Assembly: GCA_964492715.1 (NCBI GenBank)
Contig: CAZBLK010000007.1
Location: 45,181-109,180 of the forward strand
Reading direction: 5' to 3'
DNA from: CAZBLK01 sp964492715
GTDB taxonomy: Bacteria; Bacillota; Clostridia; Lachnospirales; WRBF01
DNA: 64,000 nt
Below the pieces are notes generated by a model, which had not been told where the DNA came from, made no database searches, and saw only the letters and a program-made list of their open reading frames with translations. This document shows, one piece after another, positions 1 to 8,739 of the stretch. The position numbers and the translations under genes are program-made. How positions within the stretch are numbered: position 1 is the stretch's first letter; each line of letters begins with the position of its first letter.

Positions 1-1528
1 GTACGAAGCCAAGGCGAATTACTCTGCTTATTTCCAAAACCATTTTTTGCGTTTCGGGCAAAACGTCTGCGCCTATAAGCTTTACAATTTCCATAAGCTC
101 GCTTTCCTCGTGCAACAGCCAAACTATTTGCGTGCGGTTTTTAAGGAAGCTTTCGCCTACGTTTTCGTTGTACCATTTTGACAAGTCGTCTAAATATTCG
201 CTGTAGCTTGTTAGCCACTGGATAGCTGGGAAGTGTCTTGCGTATGCAAGGCTTCTGTCAAGCGTCCAAAAACAGCGGACAAAACGTTTTGTGTTCATTG
301 TTACAGGCTCAGAAAAGTCGCCGCCTTGCGGTGAAACTGCGCCGATTATTGTAACAGAGCCTTCCTTGTCGTTTAGCGTTTTTACGTAACCTGCACGCTC
401 GTAAAAAGCCGAAAGGCGTGACGCAAGGTATGCAGGGAAACCTTCTTCGGCTGGCATTTCTTCAAGCCTGCCCGAAAGTTCACGCAACGCTTCTGCCCAA
501 CGTGACGTTGAGTCTGCCATTATTGCAACGTGGTATCCCATATCACGGTAATATTCCGCAATTGTAATGCCTGTGTAAATGCTTGCTTCTCTTGCAGCTA
601 CTGGCATGTTTGACGTGTTTGCAATAAGCATTGTCCTGTCCATTAAAGGCCTGCCGCTTCGTGGGTCTTTAAGCTCGGAGAAGTCTTCAAGAACTTGTGT
701 CATTTCGTTTCCACGTTCACCACAGCCAATGTAAACGATAATGTCAGCGTCCGACCACTTTGCAAGCTGGTGCTGTGTCATTGTTTTGCCTGTGCCGAAG
801 CCGCCTGGAACTGCCGCCATTCCACCTTTTGCAAGTGGGAAAAGCGTGTCAATTACCCTTTGGCCTGTTACAAGCGGGCGACTTACGGCTTCACGCACAG
901 CAATTGGGCGTGGAACACGTATAGGCCATTTTTGGCAAAGTGTAAGCTCGTGAACGTTGCCTTTTTTGTCCTTTACTTTTGCAATAACGTCGTTTAATGT
1001 GTACTGTCCGTCGCCAGACAAAAATTCCAGTGTGCCTTCTATGTCTGGAGGAACCATTACTTTATGTGTAATAATTGAAGTTTCTTGTACTTCGGCTATT
1101 ATTGTGCCGCCTTTTACAGTTTCACCTTGCTTTGCGACAAATTTAGTGTCCCATTTTTTGTCGTAGTCAAGGCTGTCAACGTGTACGCCACGGCCTATAA
1201 ACGTGCCAGAAGCTTTAAAAATTTCTGCAAGTGGGCGTTGGATACCGTCGAATATGTTTGTTAAAATACCTGGGCCTAGTGTAACCGACATGCCGTGGCC
1301 TGTGCCGTACACTTTGGCGTTTGGCTTTAAGCCCGATGTTTCTTCAAAAACTTGGACGGTTGCTTCGCCGTCCTTTAGCCGTATAACTTCGCCAATTAAA
1401 CGTTCCTCGGAAACGTAGACCATTTCGTTCATCAAAAAGTCGTCGCTGCCTGTGGCTGTTATAATTGGGCCGTTTATGGCGTATATGCTTCCCAATGCTG
1501 GGCTTGCTTGGCTTCCCAATGCTGGCAT
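1..1528 (-). CDS. ntpA: V-type ATP synthase subunit A (partial, C-terminus off the left edge)
   Basis: Catalytic, nucleotide-binding subunit of the V1 head, acting on the inner face of the membrane. About 509 residues are present, starting MPALGSQASP; the stop lies beyond the window. The P-loop GGFGTGKT is visible around residue 240, followed by TQHQLAKW, and further conserved stretches GERGNEM and MADSTSRWAEALRE follow. It is the last visible gene of a leftward V-ATPase operon, and subunits B and D would be expected further left. A palindromic repeat lies in the gap to the upstream subunit E gene. Family assignment is firm. Whether the enzyme pumps ions or makes ATP cannot be told from the sequence. 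Confidence 0.97.
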   Translation of the reverse strand, partial: MPALGSQASPALGSIYAINGPIITATGSDDFLMNEMVYVSEERLIGEVIRLKDGEATVQVFEETSGLKPNAKVYGTGHGMSVTLGPGILTNIFDGIQRPLAEIFKASGTFIGRGVHVDSLDYDKKWDTKFVAKQGETVKGGTIIAEVQETSIITHKVMVPPDIEGTLEFLSGDGQYTLNDVIAKVKDKKGNVHELTLCQKWPIRVPRPIAVREAVSRPLVTGQRVIDTLFPLAKGGMAAVPGGFGTGKTMTQHQLAKWSDADIIVYIGCGERGNEMTQVLEDFSELKDPRSGRPLMDRTMLIANTSNMPVAAREASIYTGITIAEYYRDMGYHVAIMADSTSRWAEALRELSGRLEEMPAEEGFPAYLASRLSAFYERAGYVKTLNDKEGSVTIIGAVSPQGGDFSEPVTMNTKRFVRCFWTLDRSLAYARHFPAIQWLTSYSEYLDDLSKWYNENVGESFLKNRTQIVWLLHEESELMEIVKLIGADVLPETQKMVLEISRVIRLGFV

Positions 1529-1561
1529 ATGAACATCTCCTGTTGGGTGGCTGGGTTAAGG

Positions 1562-1636
1562 ATTAAGACCTTGGGGACTCTGTCCCCAAACCCCTGCAAG
1601 GAGCTAGCCCCTTGACCCCATTTTTTAAGTTGTTGA
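1562..1636 (-). repeat. Dispersed palindromic repeat, type B copy 1
   Basis: On the minus strand this copy has two G/C-rich hairpins. One is close to CAAGGGGCTAGCTCCTTG and the other is GGGGACAGAGTCCCC followed by AAGGTCTT. The same layout returns at 20062-20133, and the second hairpin is shared with copies at 2282-2345 and 15831-15887. It sits between the V-ATPase E and A genes. Confidence 0.8.
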
Positions 1637-1651
1637 TGGATTTTGCTTCTT

Positions 1652-2221
1652 TTATTTTGCTTCCAACACGAAGCTTTCTTTTTCGTCTTCTAGCTTTGTG
1701 CGGAAGGTGTTATCTACAATTGCATTTTTGCCGATTAACACTGCTTTGAAGCCGCCTAAAAAGTCTTCGTTTGATGAAGCTACTTCTACATTTAATTCTT
1801 TTTTAATTCTCTCGGCGTGCTTCATGTCGGCTTCGGACAAAATTATGCTTATGTTTTCGTATTTGTCCACTGTTTTTTTAATGCCGTCAAGCAAGTATTG
1901 TTCGTAGCTTTCACTTTTTACAAATGCTTCAAGCTTGCTTGTTATTTCTGTAAAAAGCTGGTCTGTCAGTTCATTTTTAAGCCGCAGAAACTTGCGCTTT
2001 ATTTGGGATTTTGCTTCGATTATAGCGTGGTTTTTTTCTTGCTCCGCTTTCACCGCTTCAAGCCGAACTTTTTCGTTTGCTTGGCGTTCGGCGTTTTTCC
2101 CTGCGGCTTCTACCGCTTTGTCGTACTCGGCTTTTATTTGGCTTTCCAAAGCTTGCTTTTTTTCGTCAGCTTCTGCCATTGCAACCTTTAAAAAACCTTT
2201 AAGCTTGTTTTCAATATTCAT
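1652..2221 (-). CDS. ntpE: V-type ATP synthase subunit E (peripheral stalk)
   Basis: 189 residues. The first 110 or so are charged and alanine-rich (many E, K, A, Q), as expected for the long helix of the peripheral stalk. A compact C-terminal domain then binds the head; its GGFKAVLIGKNAIVDNTF stretch is typical of the family. The ATG follows the ribosome site GAGGTGATTTT. It pairs with the G/H-like subunit encoded at 6107-6421. The gene sits between subunits F and A, with a palindromic repeat on each side. Confidence 0.93.
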   Translation of the reverse strand: MNIENKLKGFLKVAMAEADEKKQALESQIKAEYDKAVEAAGKNAERQANEKVRLEAVKAEQEKNHAIIEAKSQIKRKFLRLKNELTDQLFTEITSKLEAFVKSESYEQYLLDGIKKTVDKYENISIILSEADMKHAERIKKELNVEVASSNEDFLGGFKAVLIGKNAIVDNTFRTKLEDEKESFVLEAK

Positions 2222-2281
2222 AAAATCACCTCGCCCCTAACTTAACAAAAGCTTTTGGCAATGTATTAATATATAGGTTTT

Positions 2282-2345
2282 AAAACAAAAGTTTTGTCCA
2301 CTTTTTCAAAAGTGGCGGGGTTTGGGGCAGAGCCCCAAGGTCTTT
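2282..2345 (+). repeat. Dispersed palindromic repeat, type A copy 2
   Basis: Three small palindromes follow each other: ACAAAAGTTTTGT, ACTTTTTCAAAAGT, and a GC-rich hairpin TTGGGGCAGAGCCCCAA ending in GGTCTTT. It is nearly identical to 15831-15887. It lies in the gap between the subunit F and subunit E genes of the V-ATPase operon, so it would be transcribed as part of the operon mRNA. Confidence 0.85.
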
Positions 2346-2358
2346 CGCCCTTTCGCCC

Positions 2359-2667
2359 TCACAACTTAACCCCAATAGCTTCCCTAACATAAGCCGTAAT
2401 AAAGTCCGCCGACCGCCCAGTCCCGTGCCTGTCTGGAATTTCCACAACAAGAGGAAGCTTGCGTGTAAGCTTTATGTCACGCACAATATCAGGGAACTGC
2501 TTTGCAAGCTTTTCATTTATAAGCACAATGCCAATTTCTTTGTCGGCTACAACTTTCATAAGCTGCGCCTTTAGTTCTTCCTTTGTATGCACGACAGCAC
2601 CGTCTACACCCACAAGGCGCATACCTGTGCGTGTGTCGGTGTTGTCGCTAATTAAATACATCTTCAT
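2359..2667 (-). CDS. ntpG: V-type ATP synthase subunit F (central stalk)
   Basis: 102 residues, the usual size of the family. The Rossmann-like fold signature is visible in MKMYLISDNTDTRTGMRLVG at the N-terminus and in IGIVLINEKLAKQFPDI, with the C-terminal helix (ITAYVREAIG) that sits in the rotor. This subunit links the rotor to the head together with subunit D. The ATG is preceded by AAAGGGAGC. It lies 23 bases after the subunit K stop codon. Confidence 0.93.
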   Translation of the reverse strand: MKMYLISDNTDTRTGMRLVGVDGAVVHTKEELKAQLMKVVADKEIGIVLINEKLAKQFPDIVRDIKLTRKLPLVVEIPDRHGTGRSADFITAYVREAIGVKL

Positions 2668-2690
2668 AAAACCAGCTCCCTTTTTAGAGC

Positions 2691-3104
2691 TTAACCTAAA
2701 ATCATAAACGAAATAAGCATACCGTAAATTGCAATACCTTCGGCAAGCGCAACGAAAATTAGCGCCTTACCCATAATACCCTCATTTTCAGAAAGCGCAC
2801 CCAAAGCCGCTGAAGCTGCCGAGCCTGTAGCTATGCCTGCACCAACTGTTGCAAGCCCTGTTGAAAGTGCCGCCGCCAAGTACCTAAGTCCATCACCTGT
2901 AGAAGCGCCAGTTTGCGCAACTGCGCCAAATGCGTTTCCGGAAAACATAAAAATTGTAGCAAACACCAAAACGCCGAAAAATGAAACTACGTTAACAGCA
3001 AGTGACTTTTTAAACCTTTCGGCTTTGCGCTCGCCAATAAAAAACGCACCTATAGGCAAAATAATTGATAAAAACAAAACTGCAACAAAAAAGTTTTGTA
3101 GCAT
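2691..3104 (-). CDS. ntpK: V-type ATP synthase subunit K (membrane rotor ring)
   Basis: 137 residues with four hydrophobic segments: an N-terminal pair (residues about 3-24 and 38-55) and the conserved c-subunit hairpin (about 72-98 and 110-137). The ion-binding glutamate is visible in the last helix (ALAEGIAIYG). The third helix (TGLATVGAGIATGSAASA) has no glutamine of the kind seen in the sodium-binding Enterococcus NtpK, so ion choice stays open. It is shorter than the roughly 156-residue NtpK, and only the second hairpin carries the carboxylate. The start has ribosome site AGAGGGGG. Confidence 0.93.
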   Translation of the reverse strand: MLQNFFVAVLFLSIILPIGAFFIGERKAERFKKSLAVNVVSFFGVLVFATIFMFSGNAFGAVAQTGASTGDGLRYLAAALSTGLATVGAGIATGSAASAALGALSENEGIMGKALIFVALAEGIAIYGMLISFMILG

Positions 3105-3118
3105 AAAAATTTCCCCCT

Positions 3119-5020
3119 CTACTTAGTAGCTTTATTGTATGGTACAAACATTCTTCCTTTGCCCTCGAAAAACCTGCTGAAAATCTCGTAAAAATGAAGC
3201 CGCAAAACTTGAATTCCAACAACAAGCCCTTCCATGCAAATTACAAGAATGTTTCCTAAAATTATAACAAGCAAGTTATGTCCGCCGTTTGCCGTCTTGG
3301 CAAGAAGCATTACTGCACCCATCATTCCAGCGTGGCTTAATGCAAACGCCCCAATACGCACAAATGAAACCGTATTTGTAAAGTAGCTTAATAAAACTTC
3401 AAAAAGCTCAATAAAAAGTTCAATAAAATACATTACAGGGTTGCCGTGAATAATTTTCTTTTCGCCGTTTAAAAGCTTTACAATTGGTTCATGCAATGCA
3501 ATTATTATTAGTGTAATTGCAATTAAAATTCCTGCAACTAAAGAAAGAGCAGGTATTTTGTAAAGCATAGCAAGCGCAAACGTAAGCACCGAGCCGTAAA
3601 ACACAGCACCTGCAATTCCATTTGGGCTAAACAAAAGCTTGCTCAAGTTTTTTTGCCTTGTGGCGTTTATAATGTTAAATGACATTGAAGTAAAAATAAT
3701 AATTACTCCAAGCACCACTGTGTAAATTAGCATAGTGTTAATGTTTTCGGACGGCTTCATTAAAAGCGTAGGCAAAGCGTGCTCAAACCCAAAAAACGAA
3801 CCGTACATTAGCCCAAAAAACATACTAGAACAACCAATTACAGAAAGAATAGAACCAAGAGCCATTCCCTTTTTCTTGTAGGCGTAGTACCCTAAAAGCG
3901 CAAGCACTGCACCTTGCCCAAAGTCGCCAAACATTATGCCAAAAATTAAAGTGTAAGTAAAAGCAACAAGCGGCGTTGGGTCAATTTCGCCGTAAGACGG
4001 CAAGCCGTACATTTTAACAAAAAATTCAAAAGGCTTTGCAAAGAAATTGTTTTTTATTTTTGTAGGCGGTGTGCTTTTTATCGACTCGTTGCCTTCCTCG
4101 ATAATTAAAAGCACTTTTTCGTCGTCCTCGGTTTCTTTCTGCAAACGTTTTGCGTCTGCATCAGTAAGCCAACCTACAATAATGTAAAAGTCTTTCAAAG
4201 TTTTTGCGGCGTAACGCCTAACTTCATGGTTTTGGTTTAGCTCCTGCATTTTTAAAATTGCGCCTGCAATAAGCTCGTTCGGAACGCCAGCCGCATCAAT
4301 TTTTTCACGGTAAAGCTGATGAATTTCCATTTCGGTTGCTACAAGCCTGTCTCTAAGCTCGTAGTAAACCTTTTTCAAAGAACCTGTAAGCTTTTCACCT
4401 TCAAACTCATAAGGTATCCAAACTTTTTCAAAATGCAACGATGAAAAAATGGACTGAACCTTGTCTTTTGTGTGGAAAGGTGTGAAGTACAAACACCAAA
4501 TGTTTTTTCCATCGTTTTTGCCAACGACTAACAAAACATCTTCCTCGTCGTACAAAAACGTTTCAAACTGCTTAAAGCTGCCGTATGGCATTTTGCCAAA
4601 GTGATACGTAATAAACTGAAAGCGTTCTAGCTTGTCAATGTTAAAGTTCAGTTCAATAAAAGGCTCAAGCTGTTCTATAAAGCTTATGAGTGCGTCTTTT
4701 TTGCGCTCCAGCTCGTGAATTGTGCTGTCTTTTTGGTCGTAAAACTTTAACACTTTTTCAATTATGTCAGTTGCTTGCTCAGCCGAAACTTCGTCAAAAC
4801 GCTTTAAGTCAAGTTGTGTGTCTTTGGCAAGGTTTGTAACTTTGTTTAACATTTGGGTGTAGGGGTTTGTCACTAGACAGGGGCTAATTCCACCAATAGA
4901 GGCAAGCTCCTTTGTTGCCACTTCAAGCTGAATGTCGTACTTGGAAATATATTTTTCTATTACTCTGTCAAAGTCGTGCATATGACCGGTAACGTTAATA
5001 TATTTCATTTTTTCTATCAC
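3119..5020 (-). CDS. ntpI: V-type ATP synthase subunit I (stator, a-subunit)
   Basis: 633 residues. The N-terminal half (to about residue 340) is a soluble, partly coiled-coil arm. The C-terminal half has seven or eight membrane helices. FGDFGQGAVLALLGYYAYKK and VSFVRIGAFALSHAGMMGA are family signatures, and the arginine in SFVRIG is the residue expected to face the rotor glutamate. The start is GTG at 5020 with AAGGGGGTG upstream, and its TGA-GTG overlap with subunit C implies translational coupling. Together with subunit K it forms the ion channel. Confidence 0.95.
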   Translation of the reverse strand: MIEKMKYINVTGHMHDFDRVIEKYISKYDIQLEVATKELASIGGISPCLVTNPYTQMLNKVTNLAKDTQLDLKRFDEVSAEQATDIIEKVLKFYDQKDSTIHELERKKDALISFIEQLEPFIELNFNIDKLERFQFITYHFGKMPYGSFKQFETFLYDEEDVLLVVGKNDGKNIWCLYFTPFHTKDKVQSIFSSLHFEKVWIPYEFEGEKLTGSLKKVYYELRDRLVATEMEIHQLYREKIDAAGVPNELIAGAILKMQELNQNHEVRRYAAKTLKDFYIIVGWLTDADAKRLQKETEDDEKVLLIIEEGNESIKSTPPTKIKNNFFAKPFEFFVKMYGLPSYGEIDPTPLVAFTYTLIFGIMFGDFGQGAVLALLGYYAYKKKGMALGSILSVIGCSSMFFGLMYGSFFGFEHALPTLLMKPSENINTMLIYTVVLGVIIIFTSMSFNIINATRQKNLSKLLFSPNGIAGAVFYGSVLTFALAMLYKIPALSLVAGILIAITLIIIALHEPIVKLLNGEKKIIHGNPVMYFIELFIELFEVLLSYFTNTVSFVRIGAFALSHAGMMGAVMLLAKTANGGHNLLVIILGNILVICMEGLVVGIQVLRLHFYEIFSRFFEGKGRMFVPYNKATK

Positions 5021-6072
5021 TGTTTCACCCCCTTAAACTGATTTAGCATCAAATATTTTAAAATGTCTTCATGCCCCAAGCTGTAGCGTATGCCCTCAAG
5101 CAGCGAAACTATATTTTTTTGTTCTATCGTTTTTAAATAAATGTAATTAAGTGTAGTTGCAAGTGAGTTGCTGCTTGTCATGCACGTTTTTCTTAGCGCA
5201 CGAATCATTTCCTTGTTTAAAGACTTTTCGGGCTTGTCGGTTTCAACAATATATTTACCATAAGGCGTTTTCAAAATTTCTGCCGAAAGTTCTTCTCGAG
5301 TTTTCGCCGCAACCATTGCACTTATGCTTGGCATTTTCAGCCTGTGCTTAATTGGAATTAAATAAGTTAGTATCTGCTTATCTGTTGCAATATTGTAAAA
5401 TACTTTAAGGCGGTACAGCCAAGCTAAATTTAAAAGGTCAATTTCTGTGCCGATAATGTCTGTTACAGCCTTTTTGTTTTCGCCCAAAAGGTACTTGTCT
5501 TTTTCACGCCACAGGTTTAAGTAATAATATAAATCAAGGCGCATTTCAAGCTCGAAAAGTGTAGAGCCTTCCGTGTATACAGAGCTTAAAACAGAGTGAA
5601 GCTCTGTTTCTTTAAGTGCTTCTATCAGCTCGGGAACTGTTTTGCTGCTTTTAAGCTTTGTTATTCCAACAAGGTTTGAAAAAATTTTGCGGCTTAACAT
5701 GTTGTTTGCCTCTGGCAAAGAATACGTTGCGTCACGCTCGTCAAAGATGGAACAAAGCAAAAGCTTTACAATGTGTATGCCGTCCTTTAAGAAATAAGCG
5801 TCCAAAAACTTTCTTAGCCGAAAGTCTGTAATAAAAGAATAAATCCTTGAAAAGTCGTCTGAAATAGAAAGAACAATTTTACGCTCAATTGGGTTTCTTG
5901 TAAGCTCAGCATCCGAAAGCCCTTCCATTGCGCTTTTGTACGCCGGAAGTTCTTTAAGCTTTTGCCCAAGCTCGTAAACCGAATTTATTTTGCAAAGTGC
6001 AGTGTAGTCGTCGTAAGACAAAAGGTTTTTTTCCATTGCCTTTATTTTAGCATTAAGCCCATTGTAGTCCAT
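5017..6072 (-). CDS. ntpC: V-type ATP synthase subunit C (rotor-to-ring adaptor)
   Basis: 351 residues from ATG 6072, chosen because GGAGGTGATAGCAAA stands directly in front of it; the reading frame stays open 11 codons further but has no ribosome site there. Family features include the N-terminal MDYNGLNAKIKAMEKNLLSY and repeated helical segments. The protein is the socket between the central stalk and the K-ring. Here C precedes I and K, whereas the Enterococcus hirae operon order is F-I-K-E-C-G-A-B-D. Confidence 0.93.
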   Translation of the reverse strand: MDYNGLNAKIKAMEKNLLSYDDYTALCKINSVYELGQKLKELPAYKSAMEGLSDAELTRNPIERKIVLSISDDFSRIYSFITDFRLRKFLDAYFLKDGIHIVKLLLCSIFDERDATYSLPEANNMLSRKIFSNLVGITKLKSSKTVPELIEALKETELHSVLSSVYTEGSTLFELEMRLDLYYYLNLWREKDKYLLGENKKAVTDIIGTEIDLLNLAWLYRLKVFYNIATDKQILTYLIPIKHRLKMPSISAMVAAKTREELSAEILKTPYGKYIVETDKPEKSLNKEMIRALRKTCMTSSNSLATTLNYIYLKTIEQKNIVSLLEGIRYSLGHEDILKYLMLNQFKGVKQ

Positions 6073-6106
6073 TTTGCTATCACCTCCTTGTTGCCTTTTT
6101 TGCAAA

Positions 6107-6421
6107 TTAATTTAAAGAAAGCACTCTGTCGAAAACTTCTTTTTCCCACTTCACCTTGTTTTCTTTAAAAGAAGCTTTAAGCCGTAAAAGCTCACTTTCT
6201 TCCGAAGCTTCAAGCGCTGATACAGCTTTTTTTGTTTCTTCCGCCATTTCAGCACGTATTTTTGAAATTTTTTTGTCGGCTTCCGCTTTGAAGCTTGCTT
6301 CAATTTTGGCTTGCTCTGCTTTAATGCACTCGTAAAGCTCTCGCTTTTCTTGCTCGGTTTGCTTTAGCGAATTTTCCGCCACTTGTTCTATTTTAATTAG
6401 TTCTTCTATTATGTTTTCCAA
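6107..6421 (-). CDS. ntpF: V-type ATP synthase subunit G/H-like (peripheral stalk)
   Basis: 104 residues, almost entirely one predicted coiled coil rich in E, K and A, the usual make-up of the stalk partner of subunit E. The start is TTG at 6421 with an excellent AAGGAGG eight bases upstream. It is the first ATPase gene of the operon, and its ribosome site begins next to the stop codon of the broken phosphatase gene. The symbol is by position and type, since small stalk subunits are named inconsistently. Confidence 0.85.
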   Translation of the reverse strand: MENIIEELIKIEQVAENSLKQTEQEKRELYECIKAEQAKIEASFKAEADKKISKIRAEMAEETKKAVSALEASEESELLRLKASFKENKVKWEKEVFDRVLSLN

Positions 6422-6437
6422 AGGTTACACCTCCTTT

Positions 6438-7050
6438 TTAAACTTCCTCCAAATGCGCCATGTCCTGGCAAACCACAGTCAACCCATTTAACTCCTCGTC
6501 AGTTCTAATAACAGTAAGAGAAGCTTGCTTAAAAAACTCGCCCTCCCAAAACTGTTCAAGCTCCTTTTTTCCCAAGCCGCCAAAATTCCCCTTAGCGTAA
6601 TTCCGTGGCTAACGACTAAAATGTTTTCGCCATCACCTTTTGCAACTTCTTTCAAAAAGTCTTTCGTTCTATCCATTATGCTTTGGAAAGTTTCAATTCC
6701 AAGCTCTGGAAAATTGAACTCATGCGCAAGCGTCCAGTACAAGTTATGCTCGTATGGGTAAAGCTTCTCCACTTTTTCAATTTCCATGCCTTCCCAACTT
6801 CCAAAGCCCATTTCATAAAGGCGTTCGTCTGTAGTTATTCCCGCGTAGCCTGCAATTATGTTTGCGGTTTTTACTGCACGTGGGCTAGGGCTTGAGTACA
6901 CCTTGTCGAAGCAAACGTTTTTAAGCCTGTTTGCTAAAAGCTGGGCTTGCTTAATTCCCTTTGCTGTAAGCGGTGAATCTTGCCTGCCCTACATTTTGTT
7001 TAAAACGTTCCACTCTGTTTCGCCATGCCTTGTAAAATATATTGTTTTCA
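6438..7050 (-). pseudogene. Histidine phosphatase (phosphoglycerate mutase-like), broken by a stop codon and a frameshift
   Basis: Reading from ATG 7050 gives MKTIYFTRHGETEWNVLNKM, then TAG, then GRQDSPLTAKGIKQAQLLAN. The RHG catalytic motif is therefore cut off from the rest by one in-frame stop at codon 21 (relatives often have glutamine here, so CAG to TAG is likely). The frame goes on through YSSPSPRAVKTA and LVVSHGITLRGIL. It then slips near 6585, after which another frame continues (GGLGKKELEQFW, ending MAHLEEV). Two independent lesions argue for a decayed gene rather than a sequencing slip. It heads the V-ATPase operon. Confidence 0.85.
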
Positions 7051-7158
7051 TTTGTTCACCTATTTATAATTATACTCTGTAAGTAAGTATATGTATTTTA
7101 TTTTGTTGGTTCTTCGAGTACAATTATACTAATATTTAATGTTTTCAACTTTTCATAC

Positions 7159-7322
7159 TAGGGTGTATCCGATAATTATAAGTTTTGCACAAATCGAGCA
7201 GTTTTTTTGTCTGACGAGGCAGAATTTCGCAGGCATAACTAGAAGTTAGACAAGAAATTCTAACGAAGTCAGGCGGAAAAACTGCCGATTTTGTGCAAAT
7301 TTTATTTGTCGGATAGACCCTA
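7159..7322. mobile_element. Palindromic MITE-like element
   Basis: About 164 bases without a gene, with ends that are imperfect inverted repeats of roughly 55 bases. The left end reads GGGTGTATCCGATAATTATA and the right end, reversed, GGGTCTATCCGACAAATAAA; both continue with TTTGCACAAA, then CAGTTTTT. The element is flanked by TA on both sides, the target duplication expected of Tc1/mariner-IS630 type transposition. No transposase is in the window, so it would need one elsewhere. Confidence 0.75.
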
Positions 7323-7604
7323 AAACCTACATCAAGATTAGTAGCTTACATTAAGGCATTGCTGCAAAATTGTATATAGCAAGCAAACTTAAACCTAGCT
7401 ATATATTATACTACGTATTATATACTTTGTACACTAGTTAACAACACGACACAATACGTTTAACATATAAATTTTATTATGAACTGAAACTAAAGCGACT
7501 TTCAAAGGCTAAAGGTTATAATATAAAATTTTCCTGAAAAAGAGTTGACAGCCATAACTTTCAAGCGTGTTAAATTAAGATTTTTTTAAAGGAGCGTATG
7601 AAAT
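7323..7604. other. AT-rich intergenic stretch
   Basis: No gene recognised. It is AT-rich. The last bases hold AAAGGAGCG in front of the small secreted ORF at 7605. No convincing promoter pair was found. Confidence 0.4.
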
Positions 7605-7880
7605 ATGTATAAGTTAAAACTAGGCAAGAAAATTTTAAGTTTATTTTTAGTATTAATATTTGTTTTTCAGTGTTCAACTTCAGCTTTTGCAGGTGAATTC
7701 GAATACTTTAATGAAGTTGAGAATATAGAACTAAATTCTGATTTAAGTAATATTTACTAAAGTCTCCACCCTCACTTTGGTTATAATGGTAATTTTACTT
7801 ATAATTTACCTCATTATCACGTTCAAAAGCCTAATTCTGCTACAGGAATTCACTTTGAAAGTCATTCATTTTTTCAGTAA
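7605..7880 (+). pseudogene. Small secreted protein ORF with one in-frame stop
   Basis: ATG 7605 follows AAAGGAGCG. The first 51 codons give a lysine-rich start, a hydrophobic run (LSLFLVLIFVFQ) and STSAFAGEF, a clear signal peptide with a cleavage site after AFA. A TAA at 7758 interrupts the frame. The same frame then stays open for 39 more codons (SLHPHFGYNGN to ESHSFFQ) up to TAA 7878. It could be a 51-residue exported peptide or a 91-codon gene broken by one nonsense change. The family was not recognised. It lies just upstream of the unknown gene at 7961. Confidence 0.5.
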
Positions 7881-7960
7881 TAGTTAACTATTAGGGCTTG
7901 CATTTGTTGCAAGTCCTTTATGGACGCAAAATCATTAAGGCTCTAAGGAGATGAAAAATA

Positions 7961-8659
7961 ATGAGATATGTTACATTAGATAAGTATTTGTTTATGATGT
8001 TAAGCGGATATTTGAATACAAACATTATGTTTTCAAAGGTAGATAATATTTCTCAAAAACTTAATAAAGAAGAGATGGATTTTATAGAATATACAGTTAA
8101 TAAACTGCCTTCCGAACTAAAAAACATAATTCACAAGCATGACTTTTTTAATTTTAGCAAACATGGTTGCAAAACAGACGCAGAATATGAAAAAGACTTG
8201 AAGGTGCTTATGAATTGGTTTAAAGAAAATGATATAAATGATGCATATAAAAACTACTATAACTACTTTTTAAAAGTAAAACACCTCCTGCCGCATTCAC
8301 TTGAAAAACTTTTTAATGATTATAATTATGATTTTTCAGATAAAGATGTAATGTTTTATGAAAAGGAAGACAGTTTTTACATGCATGTTGGTTCATTAAG
8401 ATATGAACATAATACTAACCCCAAAGACTATGAATTTGATTGTAATTATACGATTCATTTTAAAGATGTAAAGCAACACAATTATAGTCATGAAGATTTT
8501 ACTAAACCCTCCAGCCCTTCGTTCATGAATGGGTATTTTAGTAAGGCACAAAAGATTATTGGTGTGGAGTTTTATCCTCTTGATAATTGTTTAACAGAGA
8601 CACATATCCAGTGCTATCCTTGTAAGATTGAAGTCATATCACGAGATATTCTTTTTTAA
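7961..8659 (+). CDS. Hypothetical protein, 232 residues
   Basis: Soluble protein rich in tyrosine, asparagine, lysine and aspartate, with no signal peptide or membrane segment. AAGGAG stands ten bases before the ATG. The C-terminal third has several histidines, tyrosines and cysteines (for example HIQCYPCKIEV). No family recognised. It follows the small secreted ORF on the same strand and may share its transcript. AT-rich codon use and the neighbouring MITE-like element fit a recently acquired patch. Confidence 0.7.
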   Translation: MRYVTLDKYLFMMLSGYLNTNIMFSKVDNISQKLNKEEMDFIEYTVNKLPSELKNIIHKHDFFNFSKHGCKTDAEYEKDLKVLMNWFKENDINDAYKNYYNYFLKVKHLLPHSLEKLFNDYNYDFSDKDVMFYEKEDSFYMHVGSLRYEHNTNPKDYEFDCNYTIHFKDVKQHNYSHEDFTKPSSPSFMNGYFSKAQKIIGVEFYPLDNCLTETHIQCYPCKIEVISRDILF

Positions 8660-8664
8660 AAAAC

Positions 8665-8712
8665 CTTTGTTCTAATGGAACAAAAACGGAAGCGTTTCCA
8701 TTAGAACAAAAG
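8665..8712. terminator. Hairpin between convergent genes
   Basis: CTTTGTTCTAATGGAA at 8665-8680 pairs with its complement at 8696-8711. It stands between the convergent gene ends at 8659 and 8740. There is no long T tract on either side, so termination is inferred from position and stem strength. Confidence 0.5.
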
Positions 8713-8739
8713 TACATAGAACAAAGAAAAGAATTGCTT

